This document shows, piece after piece, positions 22,062-32,456 of a DNA stretch of 64,000 nucleotides. The DNA is from Leptodactylus fallax (taxonomy: Eukaryota > Chordata > Amphibia > Anura > Leptodactylidae): assembly GCA_947044405.1 (NCBI GenBank), contig CAMRHE010000197.1, forward strand, positions 3,682,503 to 3,746,502, written 5' to 3'. The notes below the pieces were generated by a model that did no database searches, was not told the origin of the DNA, and saw only the letters and a program-made list of their open reading frames with translations. The position numbers and the translations under genes are program-made. Every line of letters starts with the position of its first letter. Within the stretch, counting starts at the first letter, position 1.

Positions 22062-23723
22062 TTGCCATTGTGGGTCACTGTATGGCTTCCTAAGGCTGCT
22101 GACACCTCCACACTCTGTTGCCAGGTCACTGTATGGCCTCCTAAGGCTGCTGACACCTCCACACTCTGTTATTGGGTCACTGTATGGCCTCCTATGGTTG
22201 CTGACACCTCTACAATGTCACCGGGTCACTGTATGTCCTCCTCATGCTGCTTCCATTGGGTCACTCTGTGTACTCCTCATGCCGCTGCCATTGGGTCACT
22301 ATATGCCCTCCTCATGTCCCTGCCACCGGGTCACTGTGTGACCTCCTCATGCCGCTTCCACAGGGTCACTCCTCATGCCGCTGCCACTGGGTCACTGTAT
22401 GCCCTCCTCATGCCGCTGCCACTGGGTCACTGTATACCCTTCTCATGCCGCAGCCACTGGGTCACTGTATGCCCTCCTCATGCCGCTGCCACTGGGTCAC
22501 TGTATGTCCTCCTCATGCCACAGCTACCAGGTCACTGTATGCCCTCATGCCGCAGCCACTGGGTCATTGAATGTCCTCCTCATGCCTCTGCCACTGGGTC
22601 ACTGTATTGCCTCCTCATGCTGCTTCCACAGGGTCACTCGGTGTACTCCTCATGCCACTGCCACTGGGTCACTTTATGCCCTCCTTATGCCGCAGCCACT
22701 GGGTCACTGTATGCTCTCCTCATGCCGCTGCCACTGAGTCACTGTATGCCCTCCTCATGCTGCAGCCAGTGGGTCAATGTATGCCCTCCTGATGCTGCTG
22801 CCACTGGGTCACTATATGGCCTCCTCATGCTGCAACCACTGGGTCACTGTATGGCCTTCTCATGTTGCTTCCACAGGGTCACTCTGTGTACTCCTCATGC
22901 TGCTGCCACTGAGGCACTGTATGCCCTTCTCCTGCCGCTGCCACTGGGTCACTGTATGCTCTCCTCATGCCGCTGCCAATGAGTCACTGTATGCCCTCCT
23001 CATGCTGCAGCCAGTGAGTCAATGTATGCCCTCCTGATGCTGCTGCCACTGGGTCACTATATGGCCTCCTCATGCCGCAACCACTGGGTCACTGTATGGC
23101 CTCCTCATGTTGCTTCCACAGGGTCACTCTGTGTACTCCTCATGCCGCTGCCACTGGGTCACTGTATGCCCTCCTCATGCCGCAGCCACTGGGTCACTGT
23201 ATGCCCTCCTCATGCCGCTGCCACTGGGTCACTGTATGTCCTCCTCATGCCTCAGCCACCAGGTCACTGTATGCCCTCTTCATGCCGCAGCCACTGGGTC
23301 ACTGAATGTCCTCCTCATGCCACTGCCACTGGGTCACTTTATGCACTCCTTATGCCGCAGCCACTGGGTCACTGTATGCCCTCCTTATGCCACTGCCACT
23401 GGGTCACTGTATGGCCTCCTCATGCTGCAGCCAGTGGGTCAATGTATACCCTCCTGATGCTGCTGCCACTGGGTCACTGTATGTCATCCTCATGCCGCTG
23501 CCACCGGGTCACTGTATGCCCTCATGCTGCTGCCCTTGGGTCACTGTATGCCCTCCTCATGCTGCTGCCACTGCTGGGTCACTGTATGTCCTCCTCATGC
23601 CGCTGCCACTGGGTCACTGTATGGCCTCCTCATGCTGCTGCCAACTGCACATTATGTCGCTTTGCCACTCTGTGGCCTCCTCATGCTGCTGCCAGCTCCA
23701 CATTATGTCACCTTGCCACTCTG
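22062..23723 (+). repeat. 35-bp minisatellite in the second hAT copy
   Basis: About 47 units with the same GGGTCACTGTATG and CTCCTCATGC core as at 4515-6590. CCGC variants predominate here (CATGCCGCTGCC, CATGCCGCAGCC). The first units near 22062-22210 carry the longer CACCTCCACACTCTGTT variant. All three plus frames are open over long distances for the same arithmetic reason as in the first array. Confidence 0.9.
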
Positions 23724-24359
23724 TAGACATCTATGTGGAATCGGCAGATGACGGTGTAAAAGGAGTACACTCTTTCACACTACAGTAGGATGTTGGGCCT
23801 CTTCACGGTTCTTTTTACCTGGCACTAACATGGACCTGTAAGCCTGAGTTCACACTTTCGTTAGTTGGTCAGTTTTGGCCCTGTAACTGGCCAAATAAGT
23901 GAAGTGTGCAATGGTTCTAAGAGTGACGCCTCTCATGTGCGTGTCATAATGACTCACAGTATTGTTTCACTACTACAGCAGGCTCCCTATACGTGTTACT
24001 GCAAGGCACAGTGTTCTATATCACTATACAGGCTCTCTGAAGCCAGGAAATAGGTGTTCGCTGCGAATTAATTCAGATCGCAGCAAATTTTTTTGGAACT
24101 TTGAATCGAACTGCAGAATTGAACTTTTGAGAAAGAAAACTTTCCCATAGACCTCAATGAGTCAGCTCCAGACAATTGCTGCCTGTGGCCATACACTATA
24201 CTGTAAAGCATATCACTAAATGCTGTCAACACAGCAGAGAAGTTCAGACAAGATGGCTGCCCCATAATCATGTACAGAAAATATAATAAAAAGAATCAAT
24301 AATCAGAAAATAAAAAGAGATTAGAAAAAAGTGATATATTTTACTATCTGCTCTTAATA

Positions 24360-24684
24360 AATAAATTTAAAACACTGGCAATACATTCCTTCTAATCTTT
24401 TACACATTGATTCCAGCTCTCATTGGATGGTTTCGATTATTTGATCTGGGAGGTTACTGTCGTACCTCCCGGACTGCATGATGTAATGCAGCTATAATAA
24501 TCTTACAGCAGTCATTGGCTGGTTTGTTATATGTTGTACATGAGGGTATTCTCAGTCATTGAAAGTAGTTCATTGACTAGTTTCAGTGATCTCTCTGAAT
24601 ACAACTCATTGGCTGGTTTAGATCTCTTACTCTTGGTCATTGAAAGTAGGACCTACTTTCAATTACCAAAAATAATGTTGTCTA
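24360..24684. repeat. Diverged short tandem motif in the hAT right region
   Basis: CATTGGCTGGTTT and CATTGAAAGTAG recur four to five times between about 24420 and 24660. Non-coding. Confidence 0.45.
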
Positions 24685-25665
24685 TGTGAACCGAGAGCAA
24701 GGCAGGTGGTTTGGACTCCGCAACCAGAAATGAACGCACACGCGGTAGTTCAAGAAAAAAATATATATTTACTATAAGTTAATAAAGGCTAGTTAAAGGT
24801 AAAATGACAGGGCTAAAGACAAGCAAAATATACAATATAGCATGAACAATTTCAAGGCAAATTCTGCAATGGTTTCTACTTTTACTCTGTCCACTTCTGC
24901 AGTATGGACACTGAATGAACAATATACTCAAAACTATCCCTAACTGACCCTGACTTCACATTTGGGTGCACCCCCTTTTCCCCAGTGGTCCAGGTGGACC
25001 GCTTACAGTCCGTAGAAGCGCGCGGTGGGGCCCAAAGTCGGTCCTTTCTTTTATAGTGAAGCGTCCTCTCCTCACGGTTATCAGGATCTTGGGAGAAATG
25101 AAGTCCTCTTTAACAGACAGGGAAACCAACTGAATGCAATGTAATCCAACAGCAGATTCCACTCAGCACACTGACAGTCCTGCCGAATCCATACACTGAG
25201 CTGGGATGTAAGCCGGGATTTAGCAGGTGCCGTCCAGTACATCAACAGCACTGCGAGTCTCTATCTGTGGTATCCATATACACAGTCACAATGTCAGTCT
25301 CACTGAACAGCCCCCGGGCACAGCCCCCCCCCCGGGGGCCCCCCAGGCCCGTTGTCCCCTTACACCCTTTTTGTCCCGGCCCGAAAAAAAGGGTTGTTTT
25401 AAAAAAAAAACCCCCCCCCGGTATAAAAAAAAACCGCGGGGGGGGGGGGGGCCCCCTCTCTCTCCCCCCCCTTCCTGCTTCTCTGCTCACACTCTGTCTG
25501 CAGAACAGGCAGGCTGACATAAAAGGGGGGGGGGGGTCTCACTCCAGCATCATGTCACAATTACAATGGCTGTTGTCTTAAAGGAACAGAATCACAGAAA
25601 TACATTCAACATTAACAGTTTATACAGACAAATGAAGCTTAAGACAACATTGGCTGTCTCTTACA
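24685..25665 (-). repeat. G1 3' LTR, 981 bp, partly corrupted
   Basis: Starts TGTGAACC and ends TCTTACA on the plus strand (TG...CA in element orientation). It matches 30879-31856 except for a smeared block at 25305-25470. Confidence 0.9.
25305..25470. other. Homopolymer-smeared block inside the LTR (probable assembly error)
   Basis: The order and length of the undamaged LTR (31499-31664) are preserved, but most bases have become C, G or A runs. Islands such as GTTGTC, TTACA and TTTTGTCC keep their expected positions. No biological process is likely to do this. Confidence 0.8.
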
Positions 25666-25681
25666 TATTCCCCCCCCACTT
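25666..25681 (-). other. G1 polypurine tract
   Basis: On the minus strand AAAGTGGGGGGGAATA lies directly before the 3' LTR, beginning at the pol stop. It is the primer for plus-strand DNA synthesis in LTR elements. Confidence 0.85.
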
Positions 25682-28600
25682 TAAGATTGGCAGTCCCTGC
25701 CTATGACTGTATATCCAGAGGGTTGTACTTTTATGCACAGGGTGGTAGTATACCGATGTATGGCAGGCCAAACAAACTCATCCTGCGCATACCGAACAGG
25801 GGGAATACCAGCATTTGGCCTAGTGGTCCGTCTGAGGACCGGTGGTATATTATGGGGTGCTGCAGCTATGGGCTGAGAAGGACCAGCGGATTCCGCACCA
25901 GAGGGGGCACAGGCCGGAGATACAGTAGTCACAGGTGGAACATCCCCAGGAGCAGGGATCGGCCAACAATCATCCTCCTCGTCGGAGGCCCATTCCGCAC
26001 CTCCATTCTCTGACTGTGGGAGCTCATTCACATTGGCAGGCCCATCGTGATTTGTCCCTTCAGAATGACACAGGCGCAACATATTTCGGTGAAGTACTCG
26101 AACACAATCAGTTCCTTCTTTCTGGACCTGGTACACTGGCCCATTCGCATACTTGCGGCCAACAACACGATACGGCAAAGCCTCCCATCTGCTTTCCAAT
26201 TTCCCTTGGGGTTTCTTGACACGAACTAGCACCAGGTCGCCTGGTTGCAATGGTGCTTCTTGCACTGGGGTCTTATCAGGATGGGGATGTTCTTGCAGGC
26301 GCTGCCGCACCAATCGATGGATCGTCTCAAGTCTCTGCCGATGCGCCCGCACCCAAGAGGTTGGATCCCTCGGAGGGAACCCATCCACATCATTCAACTG
26401 TAATTCTCCTATACTTCGCCCAGACCGCCCAAAGAGAAGTGTATAAGGAGAGTACCCCGTTGTAGAATGGACCTGATTGTTATAGGCCCACACCATTTCA
26501 GACAAGAACTGAGGCCACTGTAACTTCTTGTCTTCCTCCAGAGTCCGCAGCATCTGTAGCAGAGTTCTGTTGAATCTTTCACAGGCCCCATTTCCCTGAG
26601 GGTGGTATGGAGTCGTGTGCGACTTCTTTATCCCGTAGATACGTTGAACTTCTTTCATTACGTGTCCCTCAAAGCAGGCGCCCTGGTCGGAGTGGATGCG
26701 TTGGGGGCACCCATATACTCGAATGAAATCTTGGCACAGAGCACGAGCTGCTGACTCAGCTGTCTGGTCCTTGGTGGCGGTTACCACCGCAAATTTGGTG
26801 AAGTGATCCACCATTACGAGGCAATACTGGTGTCCGCTATTGGATGGGCCCACCATTAGATAGTCTATCATGACGATTTCTAAAGGTTCCTGGGTCACGA
26901 TGGTTTGCAGGGGAGCTCTCTGTTCTATTGCCTTATGGATCTCACAAGTTCGACAGCTGCGGCATACTTCTTCGACCATTTGACGAAGACCAGGGCAGTA
27001 AATCAGTCGCTGTAACCAACGAAAGGTCTTCTCATGACCAAAATGTCCATTCTTATTATGAGCCTCAACTGCCAAGGAGCGAGCCAGTTCACTAGGCACC
27101 ACAATTTGGTATCGAATGTCGATCTCAGAAGGTAAATAGACCTTTCGGCATAGCACTCCATTTTTCATCTCCAACTTTTCCCACTGACTCAAAACAGATA
27201 ATATCTCACGTGTCAGTCGTTCTCTTTCCTCTCTACAGGGCTTCTGGCCTTTCTCAACACACTTGATCATCTGCGCCAGCCCCTCATGGGTCTGTTGTAT
27301 CTGTGCCCATTCCTGTCGTGAGGGACCAAAGAAAGGAGCCATTTCAGTCCCCTCCATCTCAAACTGATTAGTGGCGGTCAAGGCCTGTGAAAATCTGCTG
27401 AAATCGGGCACCTCCACATGCTCCAACTCATGATCCACGTCTTCTGTGGGGGTCTGGGCAGTTACCCTAGAAAGTCCGTCAGCATTCTGGTTCTCTGTCT
27501 TGGACCGATACTTAATGCGGTAATTGAATGTAGACATTCGGGCTATCCACCTCTGCTCTAACGCCCCGAGCTTGGCATTTTCCAGGTGAGCTAGTGGGTT
27601 GTTGTCAGTCAGTACTAAAACTTCAGCACCGGTCAAATATTCAGAGAATTTCTCGGTCATGGCCCATACCAGTGCCAACAGCTCCAATTTAAATGAACTA
27701 TAATTCTCGGGGTTTCTTTCAGAATCTCTCAAAGACCGGCTGCCGTACGCTATGACCCTCTCCTGGCCATCCTGAAGCTGGGAAAGCACTGCTCCAAGAC
27801 CATACAGGCTTGCATCTGTATATAGCTGGAACGGCAAGTGGTAATCAGCATATGCCAAGATTGGGGCTGTTGTCAGTGCATCCTTCAATGCCTGGAAGGC
27901 TTGTTCCTGTTCAGGTCCCCACTTCACGGACCGGTTCTTTGGACCACCGGATGTGCCTCGTAGGAGAGCATTAAGTGGTGCTGCTACCTTGGCGAAATCC
28001 TTAATAAACCGTCGATAGTAACCGGCTACTCCAAGGAACGCCCTCACTTCTCGCAGGGTAGTCGGTATTGGCCAATCTTGAACAGCCGCTATCTTGTCTC
28101 TTGATGGTCTCACCCCTTCTCCTGATACGCGGTGACCCAAGTAATCAATTTCAGATTGGAACAACCGACATTTACTGGGTTTCAATTTGAGCCCATGTTC
28201 CCGCAATCTTCGAAATACTTGCCCCAACTGGTGGAGATGGTCTTCAAAGGTCGCAGAATACACTATAATGTCATCCAAGTAGATGAGAGTGAACTCAAAG
28301 TTGAAGTCACCGAGACATTTCTCCATCAACCGCTGAAACGTTCCGGGTGCATTTGTCAACCCGAAGGGCATCCGGTTAAATTCGTATAGTCCCATGGGCA
28401 AGATGAATGCCGTCTTCTCCTTGTCTTTTGTGGCCATCGGCACCTGCCAATACCCACTAGCCAGATCTAGTGAGGAGAAGTACCGGGCTCTCCCTAGCGC
28501 TGAGAGGGACTCCTCAATCCGTGGCAAGGGGTAGGAATCTCGTACGGTGCAAGCGTTTAACTTCCGATAGTCTACGCAAAATCGGATGGACCCATCTTTT

Positions 28601-29829
28601 TTTCTTACTAACACCACAGGAGCCGCCCAGGGACTCTGGCTTTCTTGGATGATCCCACCCTGTAGCATCTTAGCTAACAGTTCTTTCACTTCCTGATACA
28701 ACTGTGGAGGAATTTGTCGGTAGCGCTCTCTAATTGGAGGGGTGTCTCCTGTGGGAATCTCATGGTAGATCCCTGTGGTACATCCAAAATCTTCAGCATA
28801 CCGTGCAAAGGTGGCTTGGTTCTCCCACAACAGCTCATCTACCTTCTGCACCCATTCCAGAGAACATGAACTTACATCCATCTTCATCTGTTCTCGAATT
28901 GCACAGCCATTCCATTCAGAGGTGGGTTCCTCATCTTCTCCCATGGACACAGTTACGGTCCACTCATCCCTTTCAGTCGGCTTCAGCTGCATTGGAGTTA
29001 CTTTCCTTACTTCCTCCGGAGTCACATAGATGTTAGCCAGCAGCCTCCCTGGGGTCAGGTCCACACTCTGGTCCTGAGTGTTTACACATCGAAGTGGTAC
29101 TCTTCCTTTGCGAACTATTGCCAAGGAACGGGCCACTAGCGGATCAACACCTCCTTCGGCTGCCTGCAGTGGTTCTACCAACACAGCTATGCCCTCTAGT
29201 TTCCGACAGGTGCCTACGGGCATGGACACTATTGTCTCCCGACTGGGTGGCAGTGTAACTTTTGTATGCAAAGGAACTGAAATTCGAGCCAGAGGACGCT
29301 GTGCATCTGAACTTTTCTGTAAGCCACATGTCCGGATCAGCCGCTGGAAAGCTGTTTGAGTAGGCCGATGGGTGGTGGTTTCTTTCCAATAACTGTGACC
29401 TTTCTTTTCAAAGAGGATCTGATCTAATTCTTTTAACACATTCATCCCCAAAATGACAGGGACCTTTACTTCATGTGACTCCTGTACCACCACAATGCCT
29501 TTCCTACCTAGATCTTGGCCACATACCCGGACATTCATCCAGGCCACTCCCACGACCGGAACTGGTAACTGGTTAGCTGCGACCACTCGTACGAATGTAT
29601 GGGGATCATATTTCACATGTTGCCGGAAGTACCGTTCATAACAGTCTCTACTCAAGGTCGTTACTTGGGAACCCGTGTCAATCATCCCGGTAACCGGAAT
29701 ACCCTCCATTTCCACCTGTATGACAGGACTTGCAGCGATCAGGTCATCATCAGGGCATTCTCCCCACATAGTCTCCTTGTCAGTCTCCCCTACTACACGC
29801 CCTTCAGCAGCAGGGGACTTCAGTTTAAC
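25681..29829 (-). CDS. pol: G1 pol polyprotein (protease, RT, RNase H, integrase), intact
   Basis: Open without interruption. The first Met (MWGEC) is at 29769, giving 1362 residues. The frame is also open upstream to the gag stop, so expression probably uses -1 frameshifting. Counting from MWGEC, the aspartic protease DTGS is at 31-34. The RT palm YLDD is near 497, after DYRKLN and MPFGLTNAP. RNase H TDASLYGLGAVLS is near 648. The integrase HHCC finger (HNKNGHFGH...CRTCEIH) is near 905-945, and its catalytic DDE is D in MIDY (~966), D in HSDQG (~1026) and, 35 residues later, E in GACERFNR. A GPY/F-like segment (RWEALPYRVV) follows; no chromodomain is seen. It would act with gag in cytoplasmic particles and in nuclear integration. 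Confidence 0.93.
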   Translation of the reverse strand, partial: VKLKSPAAEGRVVGETDKETMWGECPDDDLIAASPVIQVEMEGIPVTGMIDTGSQVTTLSRDCYERYFRQHVKYDPHTFVRVVAANQLPVPVVGVAWMNVRVCGQDLGRKGIVVVQESHEVKVPVILGMNVLKELDQILFEKKGHSYWKETTTHRPTQTAFQRLIRTCGLQKSSDAQRPLARISVPLHTKVTLPPSRETIVSMPVGTCRKLEGIAVLVEPLQAAEGGVDPLVARSLAIVRKGRVPLRCVNTQDQSVDLTPGRLLANIYVTPEEVRKVTPMQLKPTERDEWTVTVSMGEDEEPTSEWNGCAIREQMKMDVSSCSLEWVQKVDELLWENQATFARYAEDFGCTTGIYHEIPTGDTPPIRERYRQIPPQLYQEVKELLAKMLQGGIIQESQSPWAAPVVLVRKKDGSIRFCVDYRKLNACTVRDSYPLPRIEESLSALGRARYFSSLDLASGYWQVPMATKDKEKTAFILPMGLYEFNRMPFGLTNAPGTFQRLMEKCLGDFNFEFTLIYLDDIIVYSATFEDHLHQLGQVFRRLREHGLKLKPSKCRLFQSEIDYLGHRVSGEGVRPSRDKIAAVQDWPIPTTLREVRAFLGVAGYYRRFIKDFAKVAAPLNALLRGTSGGPKNRSVKWGPEQEQAFQALKDALTTAPILAYADYHLPFQLYTDASLYGLGAVLSQLQDGQERVIAYGSRSLRDSERNPENYSSFKLELLALVWAMTEKFSEYLTGAEVLVLTDNNPLAHLENAKLGALEQRWIARMSTFNYRIKYRSKTENQNADGLSRVTAQTPTEDVDHELEHVEVPDFSRFSQALTATNQFEMEGTEMAPFFGPSRQEWAQIQQTHEGLAQMIKCVEKGQKPCREERERLTREILSVLSQWEKLEMKNGVLCRKVYLPSEIDIRYQIVVPSELARSLAVEAHNKNGHFGHEKTFRWLQRLIYCPGLRQMVEEVCRSCRTCEIHKAIEQRAPLQTIVTQEPLEIVMIDYLMVGPSNSGHQYCLVMVDHFTKFAVVTATKDQTAESAARALCQDFIRVYGCPQRIHSDQGACFEGHVMKEVQRIYGIKKSHTTPYHPQGNGACERFNRTLLQMLRTLEEDKKLQWPQFLSEMVWAYNNQVHSTTGYSPYTLLFGRSGRSIGELQLNDVDGFPPRDPTSWVRAHRQRLETIHRLVRQRLQEHPHPDKTPVQEAPLQPGDLVLVRVKKPQGKLESRWEALPYRVVGRKYANGPVYQVQKEGTDCVRVLHRNMLRLCHSEGTNHDGPANVNELPQSENGGAEWASDEEDDCWPIPAPGDVPPVTTVSPACAPSGAESAGPSQPIAAAPHNIPPVLRRTTRPNAGIPPVRYAQDEFVWPAIHRYTTTLCIKVQPSGYTVIGRDCQS
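29820..29829 (-). promoter_or_regulatory. -1 frameshift site at the gag/pol junction of G1
   Basis: In element orientation GTTAAAC (29823-29829) is followed at once by the gag stop TGA (29820-29822). The zero frame reads TTA AAC TGA; after a -1 slip it reads GTT AAA C, which is the pol frame. A TCCCCT/AGGGGA stem starts 5 nt after the heptamer. Confidence 0.75.
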
Positions 29830-30845
29830 GGCGGTCTCTCATAAGTTTGTCGCTGCTCTGGACATCTAGCAGCAACGTGGCCCATCCGTCCACACTCCCA
29901 GCAGCGTATCCCCCGTCGTTCTGGCCATCTGTTTGGGCCCCTTCGGTAAGCCCCTTCGATTTCTCCTGAGCACTGCACTAAATGATTTGGACCCCTTCGG
30001 TAGGTCCTATCCTCACCCCTCCAGCGGGGTGGTGGGTGATTCTGACTTGCTGGGTGTGGATGGCTCACCCTTTCATCTCCAGTCTTCTGGAAGTCTGCAA
30101 TTTTCATAGACTGCTCATCACAACGAGTGTGCAAGTGTTCCATTTGTTCTTGCAGTTTCTGCATTACTGTGAGAATTTCTTTAACCGTCCCTTTTTCTAC
30201 TGTCTCTGAGCCAGAACTAGCCCCCTGTGACAAAGTAACTCCAACTGCGGTCTGCGGCCTCGGGACCATACTATTGGCACGGGAGATGGCCTCTACCTGT
30301 ACATCATGGAATTTAGCATCAGTCTCTCGTCGTATAAAATCCTGCATAGTCACAGTTAAACTGCCGTCACGTATCCCCAGGACAAACTGGTCACGGAGAG
30401 TCCGATCAGGGTTACAGAAGGCTGGCGAGCCACCTCTTTCCTTCCTTTGAATATCTCGGAGCAGTTCTTGTAGGGCATTTGCATATTGGGGAAGGCTTTC
30501 ATTCTCCTGTTGTACCCTCTGGAAGAACCGAGCCTGCAGAGACCCCAGCAATGCAGTTTCTCCATAGATGGTTTCTAGAATCTGGACTACTTGCTCAAAT
30601 GTCTGCCTTTGTTCAAATGGCCTCAGTATCACCGTGGTCTTAGCATCCCCTTGTAATGTCAATATTGCTAGCTCTACTAGTACTTCTGGTGCGGTCTGGT
30701 ACATTCGCTGTATCATTCGTATCTGTTCCACCCACATACTCACTGACATATTATTGCCATCAAATTTAGCTAACTGACTCATTATAGCCCCTGCTGGCAT
30801 TCTTCCTCCAGCACCATTCTCCCGAACGGGTGCGTCACCGTCCAT
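29820..30845 (-). CDS. gag: G1 gag polyprotein
   Basis: Runs from ATG at 30845 (MDGDAPVREN) to TGA, 341 residues. The open frame continues upstream into the LTR, but this ATG lies 13 nt after the primer site and suits the family. A capsid-like region (about 25-190) has the pattern KFDG...W...ILTLQGDAK...LRPFEQR...Y...L...FVLGIRDG, resembling Ty3-type and PNMA-type gag. A coiled or charged stretch follows. A single CCHC zinc knuckle near the C-terminus (CWECGRMGHVAARC) would bind element RNA. The protein is identical to that of G2 over the residues I could compare. Confidence 0.92.
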   Translation of the reverse strand: MDGDAPVRENGAGGRMPAGAIMSQLAKFDGNNMSVSMWVEQIRMIQRMYQTAPEVLVELAILTLQGDAKTTVILRPFEQRQTFEQVVQILETIYGETALLGSLQARFFQRVQQENESLPQYANALQELLRDIQRKERGGSPAFCNPDRTLRDQFVLGIRDGSLTVTMQDFIRRETDAKFHDVQVEAISRANSMVPRPQTAVGVTLSQGASSGSETVEKGTVKEILTVMQKLQEQMEHLHTRCDEQSMKIADFQKTGDERVSHPHPASQNHPPPRWRGEDRTYRRGPNHLVQCSGEIEGAYRRGPNRWPERRGIRCWECGRMGHVAARCPEQRQTYERPPLN

Positions 30846-30857
30846 TCTGGTAAGCGG

Positions 30858-30875
30858 ATCCTGCCGACTACGCCA
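30858..30875 (-). other. G1 primer-binding site (tRNA-Ser)
   Basis: In element orientation TGGCGTAGTCGGCAGGAT begins 3 nt after the 5' LTR. It is an 18-nt complement of the 3' end of vertebrate tRNA-Ser (AGA/TGA type, ...ATCCTGCCGACTACG plus CCA). Confidence 0.85.
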
Positions 30876-30878
30876 ATT

Positions 30879-31856
30879 TGTGAACCGAGAGCAAGGCAGG
30901 TGGTTTGGACTCCGCAACCAGAAATGAACGCACACGCGGTAGTTCAAGAAAAAAAAATATATTTACTATAAGTTAATAAAGGCTAGTTAAAGGTAAAATG
31001 ACAGGGCTAAAGACAAGCAAAATATACAATATAGCATGAACAATTTCAAGGCAAATTCTGCAATGGTTTCTACTTTTACTCTGTCCACTTCTGCAGTATG
31101 GACACTGAATGAACAATATACTCAAAACTATCCCTAACTGACCCTGACTTCACATTTGGGTGCACCCCCTTTTCCCCAGTGGTCCAGGTGGACCGCTTAC
31201 AGTCCGTAGAAGCGCGCGGTGGGGCCCAAAGTCGGTCCTTTCTTTTATAGTGAAGCGTCCTCTCCTCACGGTTATCAGGATCTTGGGAGAAATGAAGTCC
31301 TCTTTAACAGACAGGGAAACCAACTGAATGCAATGTAATCCAACAGCAGATTCCACTCAGCACACTGACAGTCCTGCCGAATCCATACACTGAGCTGGGA
31401 TGTAAGCCGGGATTTAGCAGGTGCCGTCCAGTACATCAACAGCACTGCGAGTCTCTATCTGTGGTATCCATATACACAGTCACAATGTCAGTCTCACTGA
31501 TCAGCCACTGAGCACAGTTCCTTTCACGTGGACTCACTAGTCCTGTTGTCTCTTTACACTCTGTTTGTCTCTGGACCAAGATACAGCTTAGCTGTACAGA
31601 AAAATCTCCACACCAGTTCAATACAACACTTGCCAAGATGGCTGCTGCTCTCTGTCTCGTCACTTCCTGCTTCTCTGCTCACACTCTGTCTGCAGAACAG
31701 GCAGGCTGACATAAAAGGGGGGGGGGGTCTCACTCCAGCATCATGTCACAATTACAATGGCTGCTGTCTTAAAGGAACAGAATCACAGAAATACATTCAA
31801 CATTAACAGTTTATACAGACAAATGAAGCTTAAGACAACATTGGCTGTCTCTTACA
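30879..31856 (-). repeat. G1 5' LTR, 978 bp
   Basis: Begins TGTAAGAGACAGCC and ends CGGTTCACA in element orientation. It carries a TATAAAAG box (plus strand CTTTTATA near 31243-31250), a polyC tract and short open frames that are not conserved beyond LTR identity. It probably holds the promoter and polyadenylation signals. Confidence 0.9.
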
Positions 31857-31973
31857 TATTTTTTATCGATTTGCACGATATGAATCCCAAAAGTTATGGA
31901 TCGACTGGAATATGAAATCTTTGGGAAATTTGGAACAAATTAAATTTGTGCTGAACCAGTTCACTCATCTCTC

Positions 31974-32134
31974 ATAGGCATTTTTTGAAATACTATAAAA
32001 GCGGAATATAGAAAGAATCCCATCTGCCCTGTAGTCATTCTATATTCTGTGACTCATATTCAAGGCCTTGAAATTGAACTTTTTTCTTTTGTCTTATTGT
32101 TATCTGCAATAATGAAATTAATGAGCTATTTTAC
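31974..32134. other. Intron-like sequence next to the putative exon
   Basis: AT-rich sequence between the hAT right end and the donor side of the candidate exon. Nothing else is recognised. Confidence 0.35.
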
Positions 32135-32198
32135 CTTCTGATTTTGCGCCTGGACACATAGTATAGTATTTCAGCAGTAGTGCCATTGATTTGCCACT
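32135..32198 (-). CDS. Putative 64-bp internal exon of the unrecognised host gene
   Basis: On the minus strand a strong acceptor (AGATTTTTTCTTTTCAG) precedes the block and GTAAAA follows. The frame that fits the downstream exons is phase 0 in, one leftover base out, encoding SGKSMALLLKYYTMCPGAKSE. A second frame is also open, so the assignment rests on phase agreement with 18121-18171. The hydrophobic MALLL stretch is short. Function unknown. Confidence 0.45.
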
Positions 32199-32456
32199 CT
32201 GAAAAGAAAAAATCTGGTAAGTCAGGTAATGAGTTAACATTTGAGAGATACCTATATCTAGGCAGGTGCTCAATCTCACTGAATATAGCTTACTGGGATT
32301 TTGTGGGTACTGCCTAGTGTACCCACTAAATCACAGTGGGAGCACAGCTATTACATACAGCCACGCTCTTTCCACAATATCAGAAATTGAAAGCGATTGT
32401 TTCATAAAGATAATATTTAACATGGTCATGCGATGGACACACAGCGCCTTCTCCTA
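32199..32456. other. Flanking sequence of Tc1 element A
   Basis: With the Tc1 removed, 32270-32456 joins 34055-34200 at a TA. The joined stretch may be an older dispersed repeat, but I could not classify it. Confidence 0.3.

Larger units (their letters stand above)
24685..31856 (-). mobile_element. Ty3/Gypsy LTR retrotransposon, copy G1, 7.2 kb
   Basis: Complete minus-strand element: 5' LTR 30879-31856, tRNA-Ser primer site, gag, pol, polypurine tract and 3' LTR 24685-25665. Both gag and pol frames are unbroken, unlike in G2 and G3. No env gene and no chromodomain are visible. Protein differences from G2 are only a few residues, so both moved recently. I found no convincing 4-5-bp target duplication. 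It sits inside the second hAT copy. The 3' LTR holds a corrupted block (25305-25470) that looks like an assembly error. Confidence 0.92.
22010..31973 (+). mobile_element. Second hAT copy (5'-truncated) with nested Gypsy element
   Basis: It begins within the 35-bp minisatellite and continues through the same post-array segment as the first copy (23724-24036 matches 6591-6902). It has about 600 bp of hAT-like right region, then the G1 retrotransposon (24685-31856), then the hAT right end at 31857-31973 finishing in TTCACTCATCTCT. It has no transposase and no left terminus; the TTAA element at 19170-22007 lies directly upstream. It lacks the insertion seen at 6903-8168 of the first copy. Confidence 0.65.

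Noticed and set aside
22062..23723. CRISPR-like regularly spaced repeats
   Set aside because: Units are directly tandem with no unique spacers, in eukaryotic DNA inside a hAT element.
25227..25581. Pro-rich frames around 25.3-25.5 kb
   Set aside because: They depend on the smeared block in the LTR and are absent from intact LTR copies.
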